A stretch of 64,000 bases of DNA from Tipula vernalis (taxonomy: Eukaryota; Arthropoda; Insecta; Diptera; Tipulidae): positions 140,918,091 to 140,982,090 of the forward strand of contig OY282560.1 of NCBI GenBank assembly GCA_958295665.1. Reading direction: 5' to 3'. The notes under the pieces were generated by a model that did no database searches, was not told the origin of the DNA, and was given only the letters and a program-made list of their open reading frames with translations. Both the position numbers and the translations under genes were made by a program. Below, one piece after another: positions 48,201-58,880 of the stretch; position 1 is the first letter of the stretch; every line of letters starts with the position of its first letter.

Positions 48201-49940
48201 ACTGCGGGATTTTCGAGGTTTCCATGCTTCAAGATAGTTCAAGATTTTTTCATTTTTCGAGATCGTTAAGCTTGTAGTTGAATTAGGCATAGCATTAAGT
48301 TACTTGATCTTATATAGATGAGATCGGCGGATGCTCCACCATATAGAAGAAATAATCGGTTGCTTTAGGCACTAAAATACCTAAGACGCTAAAATTCGTG
48401 CATTTATGAATACAAAAAATTGCATTAAAAATTTTCAATTTCCAAACAAGAACGAAAGTGACTTAGCCATTGAGCTGGAGAATCTGAGCTCGATTCTCCA
48501 GCTTTTTTGTATTCATTTTCAAACTAATACAACAACAGACGGGGCTCTAAAATATATCTGCGAGAAAAGGGAATCAGAGTGCTTTTCGATTACATAGATA
48601 CATTCCTAATATATGCGACGGCTCATAATATGCCTTGTAATATTTAAAAAAGATTTCACGAAATTGAATGACCCTATTCACAAAATGTAAAAGTTTTTTG
48701 CCGATTGGAAAAGTATGCGGTACCTAATAGAAATAAAAGAAACCCTAGTAACAATGATATTCTAAATATGACATGTATGGAAAGTGCAACTATCGGAATT
48801 AAAATAAATGCTACTATCTGCTATTTAAATCATGATTGTAGAATCGTCAATAGGAATTTCCGGGATTCGAGACAAGATTTTTATCCAATACACCTCATTA
48901 TGTATGTAATATTCCAATTAAAGTAATTTTAAATTTTAGGTTGAGAAAGGAAAATAAATTAAGTAAATTTAAAATAATTGCAAAAACAGGACGATCGATA
49001 TATTTAATCTCTCAATGGGCTCGTTCTGAATTTCTGATCTTCCAACATGTTGGCATCGGAAATCTACAAATGGAAAAAATTAAATTTAAACTACCATAGT
49101 GCCATGAAATATTAAATCACGTTTAAATGAGTTGATTTTGTTCAACGTGTTGCCAACTGTTGGCGAAGCTGAATGTGCGTTTATTTTCGTTAGAAACCCA
49201 TCCAATTTAATTTGATTTTCGGTAGCTGTTAAGATGTCGGTCATAATTTTACTGCCCAAAATAGTTTTCAAATTTTGTTTTTTCGGTTGTGGTCAGCCAT
49301 AGGCCTTAGAAAACTTTTGGTGGCCAGAAACGAACGTGTGAAAACCTTGGATATATACATACCGATACTCCAACAGAGTTGGATTTGGGAGGATTTGGAA
49401 GGTAAGTATTTTTAATCTTGGTCCAACAACAATTTTTAAGCTTGTTGGTAGAAGGCTCTTAATAAATTTTAGTTTTTGTTCTATTTATTTTATTAAACAG
49501 AGATTAAATAATTTTTATGTTCATAATTCGGAAAAAATTTACTTTTGAGTTACTTTTAAGGCGTTTGGTTCTAATTAAACAGCTTAAATCGACATTAAAA
49601 TTATTTTTACTAAGGTAGTAATAATTAATTTTAAATGAATAAAATCAAATTTACAATCAAAATATTGTTATTTTTAAATCTAAATATTGATTCAATTTGC
49701 TTTCGGAACTCATTTCTCAGAAGCAATAAATACAGAAAGCAATTAAACTACTGTTCCGTAGGTAGTATCGGTTTAGGTAAAGCCAGTCTTTGAGAGACGT
49801 GTTGATGGTGTTAGAGAAACTGCACCCAACAAATAACGCCACTACCAAATAACACCAAGCTAATCGAAAACTTGCTTCTGGAACAGAAATGACAGATTGC
49901 TGCTTGGGTTATGCGTAATAGAGGAGAGTTCCAAAATTCG
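48201..49940. other. No gene recognised; one isolated strong donor
   Basis: A GTAAGT at 49403 follows a moderately GC-rich stretch (49290-49402), but no acceptor or convincing frame pairs with it. A minus frame at 49086-49271 is not recognised. Confidence 0.3.
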
Positions 49941-49942
49941 TT

Positions 49943-50700
49943 ATTAAAAAATAATGTCACTGTTCGATATGGCCACCTCTAGCGCAGACGATGGCATAAA
50001 ATCTACCGATAAACGTATTGGACGCTGCAGAAACGAGAGCCTGGGGAATTCATTGCCATTCCTGATGAAGCGTTGTCTTCAACACTTTAGCCTGCAAAAT
50101 GGACCATATATAGAGAAGTGCTTTGGATTTACCAGCTTCACTTTTAGTGTACCACCGGTGTACCACACTAAATAATACAACAAGCGCCAGTGGCCACCGG
50201 TGTATCACGCAGAAAATACAGTCACCGGCCAGTGGACCACCAGTATATCGCTTGTACACTGGCCGCTAGTATTATCGTAAAGAGTGGCATACCAGTGGCA
50301 CCCTGGCCTGGGTACCCCGAGAATGTTTTTCATCATTGGTACACTAGCAGGGAATCTGTTAAGTATGGCGAATTTAGATGCTACTATTGCGAAGAAATTA
50401 ACCCTGTTGGGATGTCTAGCGACTGCCTCCAAACTGTTTGTGTGGCCAAAGTACCTTTTAGCGGAACACTTGTGGTTCAGTCCAAACCGTCACAGAACCT
50501 GGCATTTGTTCGACTGTCGAAATTATTGCTGTACTTGTTTTTCAAACACACACGATCATTTTGATTATTTACGCTTAACTGTAAAGAATTTTTTCAACAG
50601 CAAATACCATGTTTGCCAAAGACTCACATTCATGCAGCGTGTAATGCCTTCATCGGAACTAGAGGGAGCCATATCGAACAGTGACATATTTTTGATGAAA
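49943..50700. mobile_element. Mariner-type transposase scraps in inverted arrangement
   Basis: On the minus strand 50100-49965 reads EWQ, then IPQALVSAA and ARGGHIEQ, resembling the C-terminus of mariner-type transposases (W-x-x-IPQ ... ARGGH). A second, inverted copy of the last part lies at 50630-50675 on the plus strand (TRGSHIEQ). The inverted words flank a GC-rich interior with a CCACCGGTGTA-type tandem repeat (50148-50300). Confidence 0.45.
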
Positions 50701-50929
50701 TTTATTGTATTTTTAATATTGTCTTAATATATTAAAAAGAAAGATTGACGTATGCCAATTACATCTCAACGTACAAAGGCTTCCAGAACAAAAATGAAAA
50801 AATGACCAGGAAAGTTGAGGGGTTTTCCATTATGAAATTGTATCCTAAACCGAAATAATAAAATACTTGAAAAATAAATGAAAGAAAGTTCCAATTATTC
50901 GGGGTATTTCTGTGCGACGAATAAATAGT
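50701..50929. other. No gene recognised
   Basis: AT-rich, no supported feature. Confidence 0.3.
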
Positions 50930-51120
50930 ACTGGAAACCTCCATTTTCCAGAATTTTTTAAAATTAGAATAGGAATCTCCATTTTCAGGAATATTTTAAT
51001 GTTAAATCTTCCTTTTCGAGAAATTCTGGAAAAAAATGATTTTATTTGAAAATATTCTGGAATAAGGAAATTTTATTTTAACATTAGAATGGAAATCTTC
51101 GTTTTCCGGAAGATTTTAAA
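50930..51120. repeat. Degenerate repeat with ATTTTCCAGAATATTTT words
   Basis: Four or more variants of an AATCTCCATTTTCCAGAATATT word in direct and inverted orientation; also present at 26030-26130. Confidence 0.45.
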
Positions 51121-51292
51121 ATGGTTGGGTACGTAATCCCGCATTCCAAAATGCTGTTTAGAACCATTTCCAAAATCCCATTTTATTCTCATAATCAAAG
51201 TTTTACTTTCTTTTACGTAAGTAACATTTTGGACATTGAGATTTTTAGAGATTTATCTGTTTTGAGGTCCCCTGAGTCCGAATAAGTGGGTT

Positions 51293-51625
51293 TCGAGATG
51301 GTATCTCTCTGTCAGTCTGTGTCCTCTCTACAGTCCAGATGGTTTAACCAATCGAACTAAAACTTCAGATTTAAGCTTTTTTGATAAATTGGGAGGTCCC
51401 AGTGAATTTTACTCTAAACCGGCTAACCGGAAGTGGCCACTCCCTTAGTCCAGAAAATTTATTTTGCAAATATCTTAAAAAGTATAAGGTTTACAAAAAA
51501 CTACTTAATACAAAATGTTGTACAAAATTAAAGAAAAAAAAATTTAAAAAGTATAAAATAAAAATAAAATTTCTCAAAATTCTCTGTTCGTAAAAGAAAG
51601 TCGTGTGTTGGCCACACCTCCATTT
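51293..51625 (-). repeat. Interspersed repeat, copy A (short microsatellite)
   Basis: Inverted relative to 63428-63765, with which it shares GTGGCCAACACACGACTTTC, AGTGGCCACT and GGTCCCAGTGAATTTTACTC words over more than 300 bp. Its microsatellite end is only GTCAGTCTGTGTCC. No coding capacity seen; frame 51381-51593 is repeat-derived. Confidence 0.8.
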
Positions 51626-51629
51626 TTTA

Positions 51630-53050
51630 ATTATACATTTTTTTTTAAAGTTGGAGGATGGGGGCCGCCATCCTCAAACCACCGCATAAACGATTTATTA
51701 AAATTCCAATATTAATAGAAATTAGGACGATTTTCAACAATTTGTGTTTTTAATAATTATTCACGTACTTAATTAGAAAACTTTTCAAGGAAGCTTAGCA
51801 TTGGAGTCTTTGCGCAAGTATGACAGGAAACGTGATAAATATTTCAAAAATACGGATATTTATATTAATTTATGTTTCACTTATTAAAATAAAGAACTCC
51901 TCAAAGCCATCCCGAAGAAATCTGGAGTTACCCTCGATTTAGCAATTATTTCTCAATAAAAAAAAAAAAATTCCGAAAAACACAAATTTAATTGCCAAAG
52001 GACCCCATTAGATTTTTATTAAATACGACCAACTATAATTTAATAACAAAATAATACTACATAATTTATTGTCATCCTTGCGCGGGGAGGACAAATTCTA
52101 AGCGGCTTTGGGAAGTTCTCTATTTTGGTATATGAATACATACATATCACAAAACACAAATTTTTACAAAAATGTTCAAATTTCTATGAATGTTAAAATT
52201 TCAAACAAATCGTCAAAGCTAGGTTTTGGGTTTGCAGCCCCCATCCTCTAAGGTATACAACGAATTAAAATAACCTTCTAAAAATTTGGTATAATTAAAA
52301 AAATTGATGTTTTGGGATTGAATTTTTTTAGGATTATTTTGTTTTGAGATATCGAGGATAATCATTTTTATTTCGAGAAAACTAAAAAATATTGTAATTT
52401 GTAGGAAGAAAAATTCGTCGAATAAACGAAGCCCACAATTGAAATGTGTACCAAAAAATAATTAAAATTATTAAAATTGAGATTTAAATTTTTTGAGCAG
52501 GATTGCCAATTGTTATAATTTCCAAACTATTCCTTGTTTGCCGATTTAATATTTATTTTTATTATATTTGAATAATAAAATAAAATTAAATTTTCATTTC
52601 TAATTTAGGAAATCCCGTAATCCCGTAAATAATCAAACTGCTCGATTTTGAAATGCGCGAATCTAGATTACGGGATTTTAAAATACGCGATTTTCAAAAA
52701 TGCTATTTTATGACCTACGGCATACGTACGGATCTCGATACGTCTTTTGTTATTTTCATTTTAAAAATACCCTAAAAATTGCTTGGAAGATTTATTTAAA
52801 TTCAAATATTAATGGTAATTAGAACGTTTTCCAAAAATTTGTAGTTTTGATAATTATTCACTTACTAAAATATAGAACTATCCAAAGCCGCTTAATGCTA
52901 AGCGAGCCTTTGCGCAAAGATGACAGGGAAACGTTCCAAAGATATGGATATTTATATGTATTATTATTTAGATTTCTGTTTCACAAACTAAAAGAAAAAA
53001 AAAACTCTCTAAAGCCGCTTTGCATTGGGCCTCTCTGCGCAAGGAGGCAC
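51630..53050. repeat. Local repeats with an AAAGCCGCTT...TTTGCGCAAG core
   Basis: A unit with ACTCTCCAAAGCCGCTT and TTTGCGCAAGGATGACAGG occurs at about 51790-51850, 52860-52930 and 52990-53045 on the plus strand and 52070-52140 on the minus strand. Flanking sequence (AATATTAATGGTAATTAGAACG) is shared between about 51700 and 52790, so a block of about 210 bp is duplicated with ~1.1 kb spacing. Confidence 0.6.
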
Positions 53051-55324
53051 TTTATTTTATATTTTTTTTGTTTTGGGGTATTTTTATTTTCCAGAATATG
53101 ACGGTATGCCTATTTTTTCCAGTTCTTAAAATACCGTAATCGATAAATCTTTTTGGGACATACACAGTAAGAAATGGGACGTTCTTCCCGGACCGTGAGT
53201 TAAAATCAACGGGAGTTAATTTTAAATTAACTCTGTTTTAAAATTAAATTTATTATTGTTGCTAGTAGTTTAAATATATCTCCAAAAAATCCGTAATATT
53301 GTTCCAATTTTTTTTAAAGATTGTTGTACAACTTATTATTTTCAATTTAGTGGTAGTTTTAACTCCGTTTAATTGTTTAATAAGTTCATTTCTTAATGTA
53401 TCACATATAATTTACTGAATGTCTCCATTTTTAACAAGCAGGTACTACATCAAACAGCTGTGCTTCTTTTTAATCATCTCAAACAATGACAATCCAACTC
53501 CTGTAATCCAACGAAATCCAAAACACGGCGCGTGGGCCTAATATATCCACCGGCTTAAAATTGTTGACCCAAAACAAAAAGAATTAATTCCTAAACTTGG
53601 TGATGAAGTATATGGTAGAAACTTAATTATTAACTTATATATTAACAACCATAATTATTAGAATGCGAACGAGGCAATAAGAAATTATAGCCAGCGTAAC
53701 GTACTCGAACTGCAAAATTTGGCAACCATGTTAAAAATAATTTGTAAACAAGCGTATGAGAATAATTTCAAGCATTTACCAATATTTACAAACAAATTTG
53801 ATCCGTAAATTTAATTTTTTAACCCAAGTAAAAATAAGTTTGGGTATCGCTGCGAACCAAAAAAATTCTGCTCCCATTTTTTACTTTTATAAATTATAAA
53901 TGTGGTAGAAACACACAATTATTTTTTAGTGCTAATAACATCTCTTGTTTGGAAATAATAAAATGCTATCTACTAAATGGTGTTAACAATAATGTAATAA
54001 AGTAGTTAAGCAATAATGTTGCCTCCGAAAAGGAACTAATATTTTGAATCGGAAGTATTTTTAATACTACTTCGTAAATAAAGTACCGAAAAAGAAGCCG
54101 ATGATTGATGGCAGTAGAACAAATTATCGTTTTAAGTTTCCTTGCATAACATCGTAACTTAGAAAACTGTGTCAAACAAAAATTAAAATTAGGTATTCAA
54201 TTATTATTTTGTAATGAGCCTGTGCCTATTAAAAAAACGAAAATTAGATTGTGGGCATCCACATAAACTAATTAATTATGTGAACGAAAAATTGTTTATT
54301 TCCAGTGTAATTTAATTAGGTAAGTAAATAAGTGACCACGTGTAAAAATAAAAATTTAATTTCAAAGTGACTGTTACATGTGTTGTTAGGTTATTTAAGA
54401 TTTAGAAATAATTAAACATGACTCGAGTATTGCCCTTGCTTGGGAAATATACGAGTACGACAAAAATTGTTGTAATTTTAATTTTTTTTTTTTTAATTAA
54501 GAGTATGTACTCGATTTTTGGTTTTTGGTGTACGGGGTATAAATAACACGATTTTTAAGAAAAATTGAGATTATTTGTAAAATTTAAAGCTATTTTCGCC
54601 TTTTTAAGATTAAACATTATTTATAAAGTCACTTTTTATTTATGATTAGCCATTCATAGACGAATATGATTGAATCGTGAACATTAAGGCCCTTATTTGA
54701 ATAATTTTGTTGAAGTATTATTTTAATAATCCAGAATCCTTCAAAACACTTACTTTTCAGAATACCCCTAATTATTTCATCAATGATAAAAATAGGGTAT
54801 AAACCGAGACCAGATAATTTTTTATTCAAAATTAAATCTTCGGTCAGCGCTCAGACCTCGTTAAGCAACACCATTTGTACATCAGAGTGCTCCAGAATAA
54901 CACACTCGACACTCAGACCCCGATAAAGAACATAACTCGAACAAAAAGTTACATTACACCATTCAATCATAAATTGAGATAATCGAGGACTTAGCGTAGA
55001 AATCACGACTATTGATTTTTGCTCATAATCTAACAATACCCAAACCAAAATTACTCTCAATTAGGTTATTTAATAAAATTTGGTTTAGTTATTGTTAAGT
55101 TGTAAGTAAAATTCAAGATGATTAATTTGTATTGTAAAATTTCGATTATTGCATTTATGATTATGGTGCAATGGAGTTTTTTATTCATATTTATTTGTTC
55201 TAACCTATATAAGAAATTGATGGATCAGTGCGTTATTCCGGGACACCGACAATATAAAAAAAATATTTTATAAACACATATAAGAAATTTATTATTAATA
55301 AATCTAAACATTGTATTTATTTAG
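53051..55324. other. No gene assigned; unexplained minus-strand frames at 54629-55060
   Basis: Two same-frame minus-strand segments (55060-54851 and 54829-54629) separated by one stop give about 140 codons, including VVISTLSPRLSQFMIEW and GLGLYPIFIIDEIIRG. I recognise no family. They could be a degraded gene or transposon fragment. The rest is AT-rich. Confidence 0.3.
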
Positions 55325-55614
55325 CAAAGCAACAATATAATATTATAAACAATGATCTCTTATTAATGGAAACATGTGATCGAGGATCGATCGAGGAAAA
55401 TCAAGGCTTTGAACTTGTACAATTCAGTTCTTTGGATATATTGGATCTGGAGAAATCCTCAATACCTCCATCACTATCATCAATATCAACGGTATCTAGT
55501 GGCTGTTCATCAAATCCCGTAGAAACAAATTATGAATATTGCCATTTTCAATTTCCGGAGCGCAAAACTTTAATAAAAAATTTATTATGGTACTATGTAT
55601 ATTTTATTTAATGT
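55325..55614 (+). CDS. Candidate exon, unidentified Ser-rich protein
   Basis: An acceptor-like TGTATTTATTTAG (to 55324) is followed by an open frame of about 95 codons to TAA 55612-55614. An ATG lies at 55366. The peptide includes METCDRGSIEENQGFEL, SSLDILDLEKSSIPPS, a Ser-rich SSISTVSSGCSSN and HFQFPERK. The composition is acidic and Ser-rich, typical of a disordered part of a real protein rather than of AT-rich noise. The hydrophobic end may be intron read-through after a weak donor at ATG/GTACTA near 55589. Function unknown. Confidence 0.38.
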
Positions 55615-56005
55615 TATACTATAATCTTTATTTATAAAGGGTGCCCAGTTAGACGTTGCTTAAATAAACCAGTTGATTGGTTAAGTTACTTTAAACTGCG
55701 TTTAGATAATCCACGTGCCGCTGGAGAATTAGGTTGACGTTTCAAATTTCTATCATAACAGGAACACGGCTATTCAAAATTTAATAATTAACCAATCACT
55801 AATCGGAAATCTTTTTCGGTTATGCTTAAAATTTGAAATACCTAATTTTACACCAAGAAATCGAATATCGCAATCAAGTTCGATGTAGGAAAAATTTGTT
55901 AAAGCATTTACTATTATGTATATTTAGAAATTTTTTGATAAGGTACTTTAACAGGAACAACCTGTCAACCTGTATTAATATGAATATTACATATTTATAT
56001 ACACT
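55615..56005. other. No gene recognised
   Basis: AT-rich, no supported feature. Confidence 0.3.
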
Positions 56006-56007
56006 TA

Positions 56008-57922
56008 CACGGTGTCAAACTGCTACGAGTCCAAACGAGTAGAGCGTGTAACTGGATCAATATCATGAAAAAAAGTCCACTACGCATATGCCCGGAAATG
56101 AACCGTTACCCACTTCAATTGCATTTCAAAATTTTTAGCATGGTACACTGCCTTGAATGATGTAGATGCCAATAACTCTTCTAAAAATTAATATAACTCA
56201 ATTGTTTTTCTATAATTTTAAAGGCACAGAGTGCTTCTTTCTTGTCTGAAAGTAGGAATATCATGCATGATATTTTCCATAAAGAAAACATTGGTGGAAT
56301 TAAAAAAATTGTGCGAGAAATAACAAAAAAATTCATTAAACTCATTTTTTCTCGAAAAACTCACTTAAAATTTTTTGTTTTTTATTTCAAATTTAAATTT
56401 AATAGACTATTTAATACAAAATTACTTCATCGTTTTTTATCTAATCATGTATAGTTTTTGAGATATTAACATTTCAGTGTAGTACTAGTTAGTAAACGTA
56501 TAGCTAAAATCGTTGTTAATCTTTTGAAAATAATTTTTTTGCGCGTTTGTAATCAGAAATAATAAAATGCCATGCTACACATTCGAAGAAATCGCCGACA
56601 TCCATTTTATTTATAGTTTATGTAACGGAAATGGACGAGCTGCAGAACGTGAAAATTGTTATCCAGAGGTAGGCTGGTGCTAGATCATAGAATATTTGAA
56701 ATCACATACGATTACGAGAACGAGGGACATTGGTCCCCTATGAATACGAAAATGTTAGCCGAATTCAATAGGAAATCAATACCGACGAACAAGTTTTGAA
56801 TTCAGTACAAAGAGATCCCACCATTAGCACGAGACATCTTTCGTTACAACTTGGTATTAGCAAAAATAAAGTCTGGAGAGTACTTCGAAGAAACCATCTA
56901 CACCCATTCCACTACACTCCAGTGCAAGAATTATTACCAATCGATTTACCAAACAGAACAAATTTCTGCCGTTTATTGTTAAACAACGAGGAACATAATC
57001 CTTCATATTTGTCATCCATTTTATGGACAGACGGATCGACATTTACGAGGGATGGAATAACAAATTTCCACAATCTTCATGAGTGGCAACCAGAAACCCA
57101 CACGTTAAGCGAGAATCATTATTTCAAAGACGTTTTAGTGTTAATGTATGGTGTGGTATAATTGGAAATAATTATATTGGGCCAATTTTACTACCTGAAA
57201 GATTGAACTCACAAAACTATCTTGAATATTTGAATGAAACAGTTCTTCCTTCACTAGAGATATACTTTCTTGTATCAACAAGATGGAGCTCCTGCACACC
57301 ATGAACGACAAATTCGAAAAAAATTTAGTAAATTTCAACATGGCTGCTGCCATTAAAAGACGACTGCAACTATGCTTGTTACGAAATGGGAATCATTTTG
57401 AAAATTATTTGTGAAGCTGAAAACTTGGAAATTCATACAATAAATTATTAAGTATTATATTAAAATGTTAATATCTCAAAAACTATACATGATTAACGAT
57501 GAAGCAATTTTGTATTTAAATAGTCTATTAAATTTAAATTTGAAATAAAAAACAAAAATTTTTAAGTGAGTTTTTCGAGAAAAAATGAGTTTAATGAATT
57601 TTTTTGTTATTTCTCGCACAATTTTTTTAATTCCACCAATGTTTTCTTTATGGAAAATATCATGCATGATATTCCTACTTTCAGGCAAGAAAGAAGCACT
57701 CTGTGCCTTTAAAATTATAGAAAAACAATTGAGTTATCTTAATTTTTAGAAGAGTTATTGGCATCTACATCATTCAAGGCAGTGTACCATGCCAACAATT
57801 TTGAAATGCAATTGAAGTGGGTAACGGTTCATTTCCGGGCATATGCGTAGTGGACTTTTTTTCATGACATTGATCCAGTTACACGCCCTACTCGTTTGGA
57901 CTCGTAGCAGTGGGACACCCTG
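56008..57922 (+). mobile_element. Mariner-type transposon with ~460-bp terminal inverted repeats
   Basis: 1,915 bp between TA dinucleotides (56006-56007, 57923-57924). Left arm 56008-56474 and right arm 57462-57922 are inverted copies with few differences. Tips read CACGGTGTC on the left and CAGGGTGTCCC on the right arm complement. Arms this long are unusual for the superfamily, whose repeats are often tens of bases. Interior holds a broken transposase. Confidence 0.88.
56567..57414 (+). pseudogene. Tc1/mariner-type transposase, broken, third catalytic acid deleted
   Basis: Cut-and-paste transposase relic. ATG 56567 starts an N-terminal helix-turn-helix (FIYSLCNGNGRAAERE, as in DUF4817-type domains). 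After frameshifts: RHLSLQLGISKNKVWRVLRR (second helix-turn-helix), LWTDGSTFTRDG with the first Asp (57030-57032), NVWCGIIGNNYIGPILLP, and QQDGAPAHH with the second Asp (57282-57284). About twelve residues later the sequence jumps to RLQLCLLRNGNHFENYL and the stop at 57412-57414, the usual C-terminus. The segment with the third acidic residue is therefore missing. Confidence 0.85.
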
Positions 57923-58129
57923 TATATGTTGTTTTCGCTATTCGAATGTATATAATGTACATTTATATGAGCGTGTCAAATGCCAAACCTGCTTAAACCC
58001 TTATGTATATGCTTCTTTTTTCTTACGTTAATCAACCGTTACGTTAGGCTACCGAGGTAACCTTATCAGATTTAATCGAATATCACTTAAAAATGTAACT
58101 ATTACAATTAAATGATTTTGGCATTCCTA
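57923..58129. other. No gene recognised
   Basis: Short AT-rich stretch between transposons. Confidence 0.3.
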
Positions 58130-58463
58130 GGCCCTAGAGCCAAAATTTCATTGATAAAATAGAAATTTTATCGATAAAAGTCATAAAGGTTTCCGGGTAC
58201 ACTCCCTTTCATCTTTTATAAAATTACGTTTTGTTTATATTTGATTTTTACATAGAAATATTTAGGCTTCAGCTAAATATTTAGTTCGACGAAATTGGGC
58301 AGTTAAATATTTTGCTCTCCAGTTAAAATGTTCATGTAAAAAAGGAAATAAAATTAGCATGCGTTGAATTTGTGTTATGAAATAAATTGCAATTTAATAA
58401 AAGAAGAAAGGGAGGAAACATTATTTAACTAGAGATTACTTCTTTTTTTGTGAAATCGGGCAT
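58130..58463. repeat. MITE with GCCCGGTT-type terminus, copy C
   Basis: Right end GTGAAATCGGGCAT at 58450-58463 is complementary to the tips at 45308 and 45650; internal GACGAAATTGGGCAGT and AAAAGAAGAAAGGGAGG words are shared. Left boundary uncertain. Confidence 0.5.
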
Positions 58464-58880
58464 TAGGGTGATAGTTTAATAAGATATAAAGAACACGTTC
58501 GTGATATTGGTAAAATGTATGCGACATCAAACTTTGCTATACATATCAATACAACACAACATAACTATATAGACATGAATACTAACATGAAAATTCTATA
58601 TACAATGAGAAAAGGTGATAATATGGACCGAATGGAAGAATTATTGATCTATAAAAACAGAAGAAATAATAATTTACTTAATAATAAGATTAATACTCCT
58701 GTAAATAAAATATACGACATAATAATTCGAAATTCTTGATCAAGTAGGCTATGACGTAGGGATAAAACAGGTATATAAAGATGACAGAATCCATAATTTT
58801 CTTTAGTAGCTCAGTAACTGAAGATGATTACTTGTTAATCGAAATCGATATTACAAAAATAAGAAATAATTCCACATAAA
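58464..58880 (+). pseudogene. Penelope-like element remnant: GIY-YIG endonuclease C-terminus and 3' end
   Basis: From about 58480 the frame reads RYKEHVRDIGK, then ATSNFAIHINTTQHNY, MKILYTMRKG, RMEELLIYKN and NNLLNNKIN (stop 58737-58739). This succession (R-x-K-EH, FA-x-H, H, L, KG, LE-x-x-x-I) is the second half of the GIY-YIG endonuclease domain at the end of Penelope-like reverse transcriptases. Downstream, 58810-58840 has CTGAAGATGATTACTTGTTA, resembling a stem-type 3' end. No RT part is present. Confidence 0.6.

Noticed and set aside
50190..50727. Overlapping 124- and 147-codon plus frames
   Set aside because: They lie over a tandem repeat and transposase scraps; no family recognised.
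56242..57688. Near-identical 70-codon frames on opposite strands
   Set aside because: Both lie in the long inverted repeats of the mariner-type element.
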